From an uncultured Thermoguttaceae bacterium (lineage in GTDB: Bacteria; Planctomycetota; Planctomycetia; Pirellulales; Thermoguttaceae): a DNA stretch of 64,000 nucleotides. The notes below the pieces were generated by a model. That model ran no database searches. It saw only the letters and a program-made list of their open reading frames with translations, and was not told where the DNA came from. Shown here piece after piece: positions 27,960-37,654 of the stretch (position 1 is the stretch's first letter; each line of letters starts with the position of its first letter). The stretch lies in the NCBI GenBank assembly GCA_938084835.1, contig CALKER010000007.1:310001-374000 (forward strand). The letters run 5' to 3'. The position numbers and the translations under genes were made by a program.

Positions 27960-28928
27960 CGATCCGGATTCCCCCAATGGGCGGGTCTATTCGCCCGATT
28001 GCGAACGCCTCGACGCACCAAACACATCAAATTAGCCGACCCAGAGCGGGGTTGCAACGGCCGCCCCTTGATAGCAAATCCGCTTACTACTCATTGGGAG
28101 AGCAACACCCCCAGGCGGACCCGGCCCACAAACAGTAACCGCAGGTTTTGCCTTTTCCGAAAAGGTGGGGAGTTGCAAGCCGCTCCGTTACCCGAGAGTG
28201 CTGGCAGGTCTTCAAATGTTCGGGGCGACCTCTAGGACCGCGTGCCTTCCGCCATGAGCTCAACGGTGTTGAGCGGACAACAGCCGTGCAATTAAAATCT
28301 GATGGATTATTTTCCCGGGTTATTTCCTCTTATTACATCCTTGGCAAAAGGTGGGCGAAAAGCCTTTGTGGGCTCAAGTTTGGCTGCTCTGAAGAGGAAA
28401 AAGACGGGCAAAGGGCCCGGCGAACAACTCCAATACCCTTTAGGGCCTTAATGTGCCCTCCACAAGCTTCTTAAGCTTCGCACACTTAAGATTGGCGCAT
28501 GGAGAACAGCAAATTCTTAGGTTGCAACTTAAGCAGTTTATTCCTCAGGTTCCAACTTGAGCGCTTTCCATCGGATTCAGCAGCCCACTAACTACGGTGG
28601 CAGGGACGAAATCTCCGCTCGGGGGGCCGAGGTTTAAGTTTTGGAAACCCTGCCGAAGTAAGTGGCCCAGCTTTTGTCGGCTGCGTAGCACCCTTCGGAT
28701 GACGTCGAGGGCAAATTCGGCGAGACCATAAATAGGCCGAGGGTCGTGATTCGGCCGAGTCACGGATTCCAGTCAATGATCGTCAGATTGGCCCCGGCCC
28801 ATCGGTGAAAACCTTCATCGATCGATTGCCAATAGGTCTCGGAACCCGGAGGGCTTGTGAAAGCCGTCATACAGGAAAGGTCGCGCCCGAAAGGAAAAAT
28901 CATCTAAAATGTAAGGATTTTTTCTATA
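27960..28928. other. divergent intergenic region with two operator-like palindromes
   Basis: Nearly 1 kb between the cardiolipin synthase start and the TPR-like gene. No coding region is supported. The notable content is the repeated palindrome at 28516-28562. Confidence 0.45.
28516..28562. promoter_or_regulatory. two tandem 18-19 bp imperfect palindromes (operator-like)
   Basis: CTTAGGTTGCAACTTAAGC (28516-28534) and CTCAGGTTCCAACTTGAGC (28544-28562) match at 16 of 19 positions. Each is also nearly self-complementary (arms CTYA-GTT and AAC-TRAG). The centres are 28 bases apart. Such paired dyads are typical of dimeric repressor sites; no cognate regulator gene is visible here. Confidence 0.5.
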
Positions 28929-29519
28929 ATGATCCCTGGCTTTGGACGGGGTTACGACTCCTTAAGTGGCCTGCTGCTAGCCCTAGTCTTTTGGGCGGTA
29001 CTAACTTTCGCACTATTGAACACGGTTCTTTGGCCGGAATGGCTTCCCGCTCGCATGCGGACCATTACGTGGTTTGGGGTGTTGGGAATCTGGGCGGCCT
29101 CAGTTATTCGGGCAAAATACAGCCAACGAAAGGGTGATTGTAAAACCGACCCTCCGACGCCAGGATCGGACAGGTTTCCGGAATTTCTCGAGCACTACCT
29201 CAGGGGGGAATGGGATGTACTTAAGACAAAACTTCCTCGCCATTTGCAGCGCTGTCCCCACGACTTAGAGGCCCGGCTTCTATGGGCGAGTACACTTAGG
29301 CGGCTCGGAGAGATCGGGCAGGCACGGCGACAACTCGAACTAATTCGTCAAGCCGACGCAACCGGTTCTTGGGTCTTAGAGCTCCACCGGGAGAAAGCAC
29401 TCCTCCGAAATTTGGAGCGGGAATTTTCCGCACATAGTAGCGATCCTGCCCTCCAGAGCCCGACGGGCACGGAAACCTCGGGGCAACCGGCTCTCCCGCA
29501 GCCGGCGGTCGCTGCCTGA
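28929..29519 (+). CDS. membrane protein with TPR-like cytoplasmic domain, unidentified
   Basis: 196 residues. Two hydrophobic helices lie near the N-terminus (about 12-34, LLLALVFWAVLTFALLNTVL, and about 44-62). Residues about 80-165 resemble tetratricopeptide-type helix pairs (LRGEWDVLKTKLPRHLQRCP, LEARLLWASTLRRLGEIGQA, RRQLELIRQADATGSWVLEL). The C-terminal 30 residues are Ser/Pro/Ala-rich and probably disordered. AAGGAT lies about 10 bases before the ATG. Small two-helix TPR proteins like this are seen in planctomycetes, but no function is known to me. Confidence 0.6.
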   Translation: MIPGFGRGYDSLSGLLLALVFWAVLTFALLNTVLWPEWLPARMRTITWFGVLGIWAASVIRAKYSQRKGDCKTDPPTPGSDRFPEFLEHYLRGEWDVLKTKLPRHLQRCPHDLEARLLWASTLRRLGEIGQARRQLELIRQADATGSWVLELHREKALLRNLEREFSAHSSDPALQSPTGTETSGQPALPQPAVAA

Positions 29520-29520
29520 G

Positions 29521-29600
29521 AATTTTTCCACTTTTTTAATTTATTCCTCGCTTCTTTTTTAACTTTTCGGTTTTTTCGGTTCAGTTTTCAGTTTTGGGCT
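29521..29600 (+). repeat. T-rich low-complexity tract
   Basis: About 80 bases dominated by T with repeated TTTTCGGTTTT and CAGTTTTCAGTTTT-like units, directly after the TPR-like gene. The T-runs could help end transcription, but no stable hairpin precedes them. Confidence 0.45.
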
Positions 29601-31416
29601 GCGTGCCGCCATGTCGTCGCCCTAAAGTTATGATTCGGGCGCAGTCACGCCTCCCGTCACTTTGGCGGGGCAACCGCACGACATCTCCGACACCCCACCT
29701 TGGTGGGGTGCACCAATCAAATGTTGACTGGGATGATGCACGGATTTTTCGGCGTCAAGAACAAAGACCCATCCTGGGCGTAAGAAGGTTATAAGTCCAA
29801 CGCAAGAAAGATTAAGAACGATGAGGGTGAGGCTGTGTAAAACAACAGCGGTTTCTTTGCTTCCAGAGTCTGGAGGCCAGAAGCTATGGACCAAGGAGGC
29901 ATTATGATCGGGAAATTCGGCTTCCGGCCCTCATTTTCCGCTTATTCTGGTTTAGGTCGCCCCTAAGCTAATCATGACGTGGCAGTAAACCTTGCCGGGT
30001 TGAAGGAGACTACGCCCAAATACCCTGTTCTTCTCGGTAAAAATCATCGCCTAGTTCCCCTTCTTAATTTACGCGCTGACGTATCTTTAAAGAGACTGGT
30101 AGCAAGACCCGGAAAAGATCTGAGCGTCCAATCCAGCAGAACTTTAGTAAGTGTGCATTCGAACCCTTTAACCGGTTACCCCAAAAAGTAATGGACGGGG
30201 AACGAGCTTCCAGGCCACCGGATTTTGACGGATAAAATCCCCAAGGACGTCGAGCCTAGTCTCCGGGCACACGGCCCGGATTACCGCAAAACCGAATTCT
30301 AGACCCACTAAAATGGGTAATAAAGACACCCAGAAAGGTGGATCCGGAGCATTAGCCAAGTGCGTTTAGTTGCGCTGAAGGGGAAGCTCATTACGGCAAA
30401 CGCGCCTGGCGGACGCATCCGAGCCAATCAGCGGAGAAACGCTGCAATTTTCGGACAATTAGCAGAAGAAATGGGGGCGGGCTAAGACCAATTTCGCCAA
30501 TGGGTTACGGTCTTTCGCCGAAGAAGGATCCCCCACACTTCTGCTCAAATGAGCCGAGAGGTTAAGCTCGAGCGCAATTAGCAATGATGCAGACATTGGG
30601 GGGGCCGAGAATGACTCCGCTCCCGGGTTTTGAGACAACTTTCACGACGACCATCGGGGGAGTCACTTCTATGACGAATGCTATTGACTTCCCCAGACGG
30701 AGGCCAAAACTTTCTCGAAGACAGCTAGGACACATTTCGGCAGTTCGGGTGCTCCGTAGCAGCCACTTAAGCATTGGTGGGGTGTGCTTGCGCACGAAAA
30801 ACGTCCGCAGTAACCCTTCAAAAGACTCTGACACTGTCTTCGGGTGGGAAAGACTTACGAAGCCAAGCCACTCCTTGGAAAATGACGATAATTAGGGTAA
30901 GTCTGCGGGGTTTTAGGTTTACTGCGAAATTTGGGATTTTACGGCAAATCGAAGTTGGTTTTTTGTATTTTGATGCTGGCGTCCGAGCGGGTGACGGAAA
31001 ATACTGTTTAGAGAGATTCCCCTAGATTAGCGCTGTCCAGCAAGGTACAAATCGGCACCCTGCTTGCTCTGGTGAGAGACATCCGGGAGAGATTCGGCCA
31101 AAAATTTCGCGGTGTGTCAGCAGTATCCAGCCCTTAAGTTGGCACTGGTTTTAGCGGTCGAAGACATACGAAACATAGCACACATCAATACTCCCCAGCA
31201 AAAATCCGACAGTTGGAATAGTCATAAAGGGCTGTTAAATCGTAGAAATTAGTGGGGGGGGCGGACTACACGGGACAACCTAGCCTGCCGCGTGACGGCG
31301 CAAACCGTGTCCGTCCCGTTTGTAAGTGGGTCTGAGGCCCTTCGGGAAAGGTGTAGGTTCACATAGAACGAGCCTCGGACAAAAGGGGCAATGAAGAAAT
31401 CAACTTGCAGGTTCTT

Positions 31417-31436
31417 CCGAAGGTTTTGACCTTCGG
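31417..31436 (+). promoter_or_regulatory. inverted repeat in the clpC leader/promoter
   Basis: A perfect 7-bp dyad (CCGAAGG and CCTTCGG) with a 6-base TTTTGA centre lies 57 bases before the clpC ATG. A TTGACA hexamer follows at 31446-31451. It could be an operator or a leader hairpin. It does not match the known CtsR or CIRCE consensus. Confidence 0.45.
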
Positions 31437-31492
31437 ATCTTACGCTTGACAAACAACGTTTCACGACTGTCGCGACTCAGAGGTGACCAGCG

Positions 31493-34024
31493 ATGTACGA
31501 GCGCTTCACCGATCGTGCCCGAAAAGTGATGCAATTAGCCAACCAGGAAGCCCAAAGGTTTAACCACGATTACGTGGGCACGGAGCATATTTTGCTTGGA
31601 TTGCTGAAGGAAGGTTCCGGGGTTGCCGCGAACGTATTGCGGAATTTGCTTAATGTGGATTTAGAGAAAATCCGCGCGGAGGTGCTGAAACTCGTCCAGC
31701 CAGGCCCGGAGATGCCCACGATGGGCAAGCTCCCGCACACACCGCGGGCGAAAAAAGTGATTGAATATTCGTTGGAGGAGGCCCGCAACTTGAATCACAA
31801 TTACGTCGGCACCGAGCACTTGCTTCTTGGGTTGCTGCGGGAGCAGGAAGGTGTGGCAGCACAAGTGTTGATGAATTTGGGGGTGCGGCTGGAGGACGTG
31901 CGGCGTGAGGTGCTCAATCTGTTAGGGCACGGCATGGAAGGGGGTGAAGGCGCCGACCGGCTCGGCGGTTCCTCTCCGGAGACATCCCGTCGGATCAAGT
32001 CCAACACGCCGGCCTTAGACAGCTTCGGACGCGATCTTACCGAACTGGCCCGCGAGGGCAAGCTCGACCCCGTCATCGGGCGCGAGCGCGAAATCGAGCG
32101 CACCATGCAGATCCTCTGCCGGCGAACGAAAAATAATCCGGTGCTTTTGGGTGAGGCCGGTGTGGGTAAAACGGCTATAGTCGAGGGTTTTGCCCAACGC
32201 GTGGTGGCCGGCGATGTCCCCGAACTGTTGCTGGACAAACGCATTGTTGTGCTTGACCTTGCTTTGATGGTAGCCGGCACGAAATATCGGGGTCAGTTCG
32301 AAGAGCGAATCAAGGCGGTCATGAACGAGGTCCGCCGAGCTAAGAACGTGATCCTCTTTATCGACGAACTGCACACCCTGGTAGGGGCCGGTGGGGCCGA
32401 GGGAGCGATCGATGCTTCGAACGTCCTCAAGCCGGCTTTGGCCCGGGGTGAGATCCAATGCATTGGCGCAACCACTCTCGACGAGTATCGCAAGTATATT
32501 GAAAAGGATAGCGCCCTTGCCCGGCGGTTTCAGGAGATTATCGTGGAGCCATCCACGAAAGAGGAAACGATCGACATCCTCCGCGGGCTTCGCGATCGTT
32601 ACGAAAAGCATCATAACGTGCGCATCACCGACGATGCCATCGTGGCCGCCGTGGAGCTCTCCAGTCGGTATATCACAGGGCGGTGCCTGCCGGACAAAGC
32701 CATCGACGTGATCGACGAAGCCGGGGCGCGCGTCCACTTAAAGTCGATGACCCGCCCCACAGACCTGAAATTGCTCGATGAAGCGATCGAGCGTCTCAAT
32801 CGAGAGAAAGAGGCCGCGGTGGCTAATCAGGATTTCGAAAAGGCTGCCTCCATCCGCGATCAAGTCGATAGGCTGAAAAAACAAAAAGCACAGCTGACTC
32901 GCGAGTGGCAACAGCGGTCGCGGGAGTGCAGTGGTGTGGTCGATGCCGACGTTGTGGCTGAGGTCGTCTCCAAGATGACTGGCATTCCCGTCAGCCGACT
33001 GACCGTGGAGGATTCGCGGCGGCTCATGCATATGGAGGAAGAGCTCCACAAGCGAGTCGTCAGCCAGGAAGAGGCGATCAAGGCGGTGGCCCGTGCGGTC
33101 CGTCGCAGCCGAAGTGGCCTTAAGGATCCCAAACGGCCCATTGGGGTGTTTATCTTCGCCGGGCCTACAGGCGTGGGTAAGACGTTGCTGGCCAAGGCCC
33201 TAGCCGAATTCATGTTCGGCGATGAAGACGCCCTGATCCAAATCGACATGTCCGAATATATGGAAAAGCACAACGTCAGCCGGCTGATCGGCGCGCCCCC
33301 CGGTTATGTGGGGTACGAGGAAGGTGGTCAGCTCACCGAGAAAATCCGGCGGCGGCCGTACGCGGTCGTCCTTTTCGACGAGATCGAAAAGGCCCACCCG
33401 GACGTCTTCAATATGTTGCTCCAGGTTATGGAAGAAGGGCGATTGACCGACAGTTTCGGTCGGAATGTCGACTTCCGCAATACCATCATCATTATGACCA
33501 CCAACGCCGGTGCCGAAGCCATTAAGAACGAGGGTACCTTTGGCTTCCATACCTCCGATCCGGACACCAGCTATGAGCGGATGAAGGAACGTGTGCAGGA
33601 AGAAATCGAGCGGATCTTCCGGCCTGAGTTCCTCAACCGCGTGGACGATATTATCGTCTTCCGTTACCTGACCGAGCAGGACCTGAAGGAAGTTATCGAG
33701 CTTGAATTGGCCAAGGTCCGTGGGCGGCTGAGGGAGCGCGGTTTGCGGCTGGTGTTGACCGACGAGGCCAAGAAGCTGCTGATCCAGAAAGGTTCGAACC
33801 TCGACTACGGTGCCCGGCCTTTGCGGCGCGCTATCGAGAACTTTATCGAAGATCCACTCTCCGAAGAGCTCTTGAGAGGGGAGTTCGAGGGCAAGAACCT
33901 CATTACCGTCGACGTCAAAGAGGTCGGCGGCAAGAAGCAGTTTGTCTTTATCGGCTCGGTGGAAAATCAAGGAGAGCCAGAGTTGGTCGGCGCGGGCGCG
34001 GGAGAGTTCTCTCAGACTGCGTAG
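31493..34024 (+). CDS. clpC: ATP-dependent Clp protease ATP-binding subunit ClpC
   Basis: 843-residue Hsp100 unfoldase. Two Clp-N repeats occupy about 4-145 ([17 protein letters not shown] and [17 protein letters not shown]). The first AAA+ module has GEAGVGKTA and the second has [14 protein letters not shown] with a [16 protein letters not shown]alker B. A UVR-type middle segment ([20 protein letters not shown]) separates them and marks ClpC rather than ClpA or ClpB. The length fits the family. ClpC threads substrates into ClpP for degradation. GAGGTG is 7 bases before the ATG. A terminator follows the stop. Confidence 0.96.
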   Translation: MYERFTDRARKVMQLANQEAQRFNHDYVGTEHILLGLLKEGSGVAANVLRNLLNVDLEKIRAEVLKLVQPGPEMPTMGKLPHTPRAKKVIEYSLEEARNLNHNYVGTEHLLLGLLREQEGVAAQVLMNLGVRLEDVRREVLNLLGHGMEGGEGADRLGGSSPETSRRIKSNTPALDSFGRDLTELAREGKLDPVIGREREIERTMQILCRRTKNNPVLLGEAGVGKTAIVEGFAQRVVAGDVPELLLDKRIVVLDLALMVAGTKYRGQFEERIKAVMNEVRRAKNVILFIDELHTLVGAGGAEGAIDASNVLKPALARGEIQCIGATTLDEYRKYIEKDSALARRFQEIIVEPSTKEETIDILRGLRDRYEKHHNVRITDDAIVAAVELSSRYITGRCLPDKAIDVIDEAGARVHLKSMTRPTDLKLLDEAIERLNREKEAAVANQDFEKAASIRDQVDRLKKQKAQLTREWQQRSRECSGVVDADVVAEVVSKMTGIPVSRLTVEDSRRLMHMEEELHKRVVSQEEAIKAVARAVRRSRSGLKDPKRPIGVFIFAGPTGVGKTLLAKALAEFMFGDEDALIQIDMSEYMEKHNVSRLIGAPPGYVGYEEGGQLTEKIRRRPYAVVLFDEIEKAHPDVFNMLLQVMEEGRLTDSFGRNVDFRNTIIIMTTNAGAEAIKNEGTFGFHTSDPDTSYERMKERVQEEIERIFRPEFLNRVDDIIVFRYLTEQDLKEVIELELAKVRGRLRERGLRLVLTDEAKKLLIQKGSNLDYGARPLRRAIENFIEDPLSEELLRGEFEGKNLITVDVKEVGGKKQFVFIGSVENQGEPELVGAGAGEFSQTA

Positions 34025-35094
34025 CTAGGCCGCCTGCCTAGTTAGGGCGCCCGCCGATCGTTGGGAGCCAAAGGCTAGCACCAACAGAATGAACGTCCAA
34101 AGCTCACCTGGGGGGTACACGCCCGGGTGAGCTTTATTGTTAGAGCACGCTTAAAATTGGGCATTTCAGCTGAGACGGGAAGCGTTAGGATTTCCCGTCA
34201 GGTTGCAGTGCAGGGACGCTTTTTTGAAGACATCGCCCGCCAGGACAGCATGTCCCACGCGAATCTCGGTGTATGGCTCCACCCACTGCTAGTGGGGTAG
34301 TCATCTGAGGTTCGATTCGGGACTCATTCCGCAAACCTGCGACCTTCCACGTAGCTGTACCCTCGAGGTGTTAGCCTGGCATCTCAACGGCGAACGTCTC
34401 TTCTGCTCAGGTGGCCAAGTCAACCAGTGGGCGAGGGCTATTCCGATCTAACGCGCGTCCGTCAAACGCTTGCGCCCTTTACAACCCTCAGTTGGGGGGT
34501 CCGGCATCCAGGACACGCCATCCCCGAGTGTTCCGAAATCGCACAAAAGATCGTGCTGGGCCATAACTCCGAATGGAACTGGCACCCGAGTGGGTTCCGC
34601 TCTCTCAAAGTCGATGGGGTGACCGATCCCCCCGGATTTCGAGCCTGCACAGGAAAATTTGCGTGCTGGCGCACGAAACAATAAGTTTCGCCGGCCACAC
34701 AACGGAACCCCCCAGTCAGAACTGCCCGTTCAGATGTCGGGGCATCCTCGGAGGAGGGCAAAAACATAGCCCCGCGAAAGTGGAAGACCACGAGCCCGCG
34801 GCAACCTAGTTCGAACTGTCTGCGACTTTGTCGCATCACGCTCATTTCGGAGCTGAAAAATCCGAGTGTTTGCAGTCGGCCTATCGGTGGGCCGTAGCCC
34901 CGACCCTAACGCCCAGCCACACCCGCGAGAATCTGTCTCCCCCACAAGCCGCCGACCGTCGTATAACAGACGCGAGCACAAATTCGGAAACAAGGCTTCC
35001 GAAGCGAAAGTGCCAATTTTTTGACGGTCAACCGGCCGGAAGCTCAGCCAGAGCAAAATAGTGAAAAAATCAATTCTTGGCGAGGAGTTTCGCC
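34025..35094. other. intergenic region clpC-mlaE
   Basis: About 1.07 kb with the clpC terminator at its start and a second inverted repeat (GACGGGAA with TTCCCGTC) at 34174-34199. No gene or RNA is otherwise supported. Confidence 0.45.
34099..34140 (+). terminator. rho-independent terminator after clpC
   Basis: A 10-bp stem (AAAGCTCACC with GGTGAGCTTT) encloses a G/C-rich loop and ends in TTTATTGTT, starting 75 bases after the clpC stop. Confidence 0.8.
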
Positions 35095-35973
35095 GTGTTC
35101 TCCTCCGAGGCTGTCCGTCCTTCAAAGAGTGGCATTTCCAGGTGGAATCTCGAGGTGATCATCGGCAATGGTTTGGCTCGGGTAGGCGAGTGGGTGCTAA
35201 AAACCTTGGAGGAGCTTGGTCAAATCACTCTCTTTACCGCCTCGACCATTGCATGGCTGTTTCGCCGGCGCCCGGCTGTGGGTACGCTTTGGAGTACGTT
35301 CTTTCAGGTAGGCGTGCGAAGCATGCCGGTGGTGGCTTTAACTGGCCTCTTTGTGGGGATGGTCTTGGCCGTACAAAGTTATGCTCAATTTCAGCGAGTG
35401 GGCATGGAAACTTGGCTGGGAGCAGTCATTAATATGGCGGTGATCCGGGAATTAGGTCCCGTCTTGGCCGCCGTGATGCTAGCGGGCCGTGTTGGCAGCG
35501 CTATGGCTGCGGAACTGGGCACGATGCGCGTCACCGAGCAAATCGATGCCCTCACTGTGATGGGGACCAATCCCATTCACTATCTCGTAGTACCGCGGTT
35601 TCTGGCCTGCCTTTTGATGATTCCGGTGCTGAGCATTGTTGCCGACTTCATGGGCGTGATGGGAGGATATTTGTACAGCGTGGGGATCCTCGGGATCGAT
35701 GCGCACCATTACGTACAGAATTCGGCGGAATATATCAAATCTTTCGATGTCTTAGCTGGGATCGCCAAAACGTTCTTTTTTGGGGCGGCCATAGCCTTGA
35801 TTGCATGTTATCAGGGCTTCAATTGTCGGCCGGGGGCCGCGGGTGTCGGCCAAGCTGCAACCGCGGCGTTCGTCATCGCATTTGTCGTCATTTTGATACT
35901 CGACTTGGCGCTCGGAATTGTTATCGAAAGGGTTTATCTAAGCCTTTGGCCTGAGGGCCGAAAACTCCTGTGA
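35095..35973 (+). CDS. mlaE: MlaE-family ABC transporter permease
   Basis: 292 residues with five or six membrane helices. The MlaE/Ttg2B family core is clear: LTGLFVGMVLAVQSYAQF, then IRELGPVLAAVMLAGRVGSA, AAELGTMRVTEQIDALTVMG and NPIHYLVVPRFLACLLMIPV. This is the intermembrane lipid-transport permease type. The start is taken as GTG 35095 because GAGGAG lies 8 bases before it. The ATPase follows 70 bp later. No MlaD-like substrate-binding gene follows it, so the rest of the system must be encoded elsewhere or be absent. Confidence 0.9.
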   Translation: MFSSEAVRPSKSGISRWNLEVIIGNGLARVGEWVLKTLEELGQITLFTASTIAWLFRRRPAVGTLWSTFFQVGVRSMPVVALTGLFVGMVLAVQSYAQFQRVGMETWLGAVINMAVIRELGPVLAAVMLAGRVGSAMAAELGTMRVTEQIDALTVMGTNPIHYLVVPRFLACLLMIPVLSIVADFMGVMGGYLYSVGILGIDAHHYVQNSAEYIKSFDVLAGIAKTFFFGAAIALIACYQGFNCRPGAAGVGQAATAAFVIAFVVILILDLALGIVIERVYLSLWPEGRKLL

Positions 35974-36043
35974 CACTCGCCGAGCACTAAAACCTGGAAG
36001 GAACGTCGCACACCAGAAGAAGGCCGAAAATTGCTAGCACTCC

Positions 36044-36940
36044 ATGTCAGACCCATCATCCATACACCCCTCGCCCGCTGGTGGCGAAATCGCCATCGAC
36101 TGTAAGCGCGGGTTGAACGAGCCCTCCCCGCTAGTCCCACTGGGACCGATTTTGCGCCTCGAACAGATTTGGGTGCGCTTTGGCCAGCGAGTCGTTCTGC
36201 GCGACATTACCTTAGAGATTGCCCGGCAGGAATCGGTGGCCATCATCGGCGAAAGTGGGTGCGGCAAAACGGTGCTCCTGAAGACGATGATCGGTCTGAT
36301 TCGGCCGAGTCTGGGTCGGGTAATCTTCGACGGTATCGATCTAGCAACTCTTACCGAACCACAGCTTGCACAAGTACGAACCCGGTTTGGATTCGTATTT
36401 CAGCAAGCCGCGTTGTTTGACAGCCTTACCGTTGGCGAAAACGTCGCCTTTCCTTTGCGCCACCATACGGCGAAATCGGATCGAGAAATTCGTCAAATAG
36501 TTCTTGCCCGTCTTGCGGAGGTTGGACTTCCCCCTCGGGTGGCAAATCAATACCCCGCTCAACTTTCCGGCGGAATGCGCAAAAGGGTGGGACTTGCCCG
36601 AGCTTTGGCGCTAGGGCCGGAGATCGTTCTGTACGACGAGCCTACTACCGGGCTTGATCCAATCATGAGTGATGTAATCAACGAGCTTATTATATCGACC
36701 CGTCGGCATCATCCTGTCACTACTGTCGTAGTCACCCACGACATGCGGACAGCCCAGAAAGTGGCAGACCGGCTTATCATGCTTTACCCGGTGGAACGCC
36801 TCCGCCCTGACGAACCGCAAATCTTATATGATGGCCCGACAAACCAGGTGGAAGCCGCCATGGACCCCCGTGTAGTCCAATTCGTCCGCGGAGAGGCCCG
36901 CGAAAGGCTGTTGGAACTTCAGGAGGCCCAAGACCCTTAA
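36044..36940 (+). CDS. mlaF: MlaF-family ABC transporter ATP-binding protein
   Basis: 298 residues. Walker A is GESGCGKT, the Q-loop region is GFVFQQAALFDSLTVGENVAF, the signature is LSGGMRKRVGLARAL, Walker B is VLYDEPTTGLDP, and the switch His is in VVVTHDM. The GESGCGKTVLLK and YPAQLSGGMRKR pairing is typical of MlaF/Ttg2A lipid-transport ATPases rather than sugar importers. An N-terminal extension of about 35 residues precedes the domain. It is the partner of the upstream permease and probably moves lipids across the envelope. Confidence 0.9.
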   Translation: MSDPSSIHPSPAGGEIAIDCKRGLNEPSPLVPLGPILRLEQIWVRFGQRVVLRDITLEIARQESVAIIGESGCGKTVLLKTMIGLIRPSLGRVIFDGIDLATLTEPQLAQVRTRFGFVFQQAALFDSLTVGENVAFPLRHHTAKSDREIRQIVLARLAEVGLPPRVANQYPAQLSGGMRKRVGLARALALGPEIVLYDEPTTGLDPIMSDVINELIISTRRHHPVTTVVVTHDMRTAQKVADRLIMLYPVERLRPDEPQILYDGPTNQVEAAMDPRVVQFVRGEARERLLELQEAQDP

Positions 36941-37654
36941 GCTGGTGAGGGGTTGTGAGGACGGGGGGCAGACTCAGCCGGCTTTCACCGGAAAGGCCGG
37001 CACTCTGACACCCGAACCGGACACCTGATGCCGCTCTTGACATCTGCGGCTGCGGGCCTCCCTCACCCGATGCCCCCCAATTCCCCCAGAGTCAACAAGT
37101 TTTCGCCCCACCCAACCTCCAAACCGGGTTGGGAAATCGCCGCCGCCCGTAGGAAGGGATTTCTTCGCATGAGCGCGTCGGCCTCGGAAAAAATTTGCGA
37201 TCGCATCCTGAGCTATTGCCGGGCCGCACAAGGAGGCCCCCGGGTCGCTTCCCTGTTAGGCCGCCAATGAAGCCGCCCAAATCTCTTCGGACTGACTCGC
37301 CCGTGCCCGGTGGCCCCATCCCGGAGGGAAAACCCTCCGTTCGGTTGTACTGGGGCACTCAAACGACTATCTTTTTAATCACGTCGATCAATAGAGACGG
37401 GTCAAAATGTTGGCGCCAGCTCCAGGCTTGCCATGGGTTCCTTGTGCGTCGACCTCGCCGCGGCCGGCCGAAACATATCGTTGCAAATGTAGACGGAGGT
37501 GATGTGGGTCCGTCTCTCATGAAGCTTTAGCCGTGAGAAGAGACTTACACTTTCGCCGGGCACAGCCTGCATTTTGTCTGCTACAGCCCAGTTCGTACAC
37601 ACTCGTGTGCTTTCTGTAAGCAAGTTCGCCCTGGAAGAGAGTGAGGGGAATCAT
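36941..37654. other. intergenic region after the mla genes
   Basis: About 700 bases without a supported gene. It has a strong hairpin just after mlaF and a perfect CGGAGGG-AAAA-CCCTCCG hairpin at 37322-37339 without a U-run. Confidence 0.4.
36977..37001 (+). terminator. possible terminator hairpin after mlaF
   Basis: GCCGGCTTTC and GAAAGGCCGGC pair over 10 bp with a one-base bulge and a 4-base loop, 36 bases after the mlaF stop. There is no U-run, so termination is not certain. Confidence 0.35.

Larger units (their letters stand above)
29520..31492. other. long gene-free region upstream of clpC
   Basis: Almost 2 kb with no supported gene on either strand. It opens with a pyrimidine-rich tract (29521-29600) and holds a 7-bp inverted repeat around 30220-30240 and a G8 run near 31253. 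The clpC leader dyad is listed separately. Confidence 0.45.

Noticed and set aside
33200..33970. 256-codon antisense frame in clpC
   Set aside because: It is a shadow of the clpC second AAA+ module with no start signal.
34308..34324. GGTTCGATTC, tRNA T-loop-like sequence
   Set aside because: The flanking bases do not form a T-arm stem and no acceptor or anticodon arm fits.
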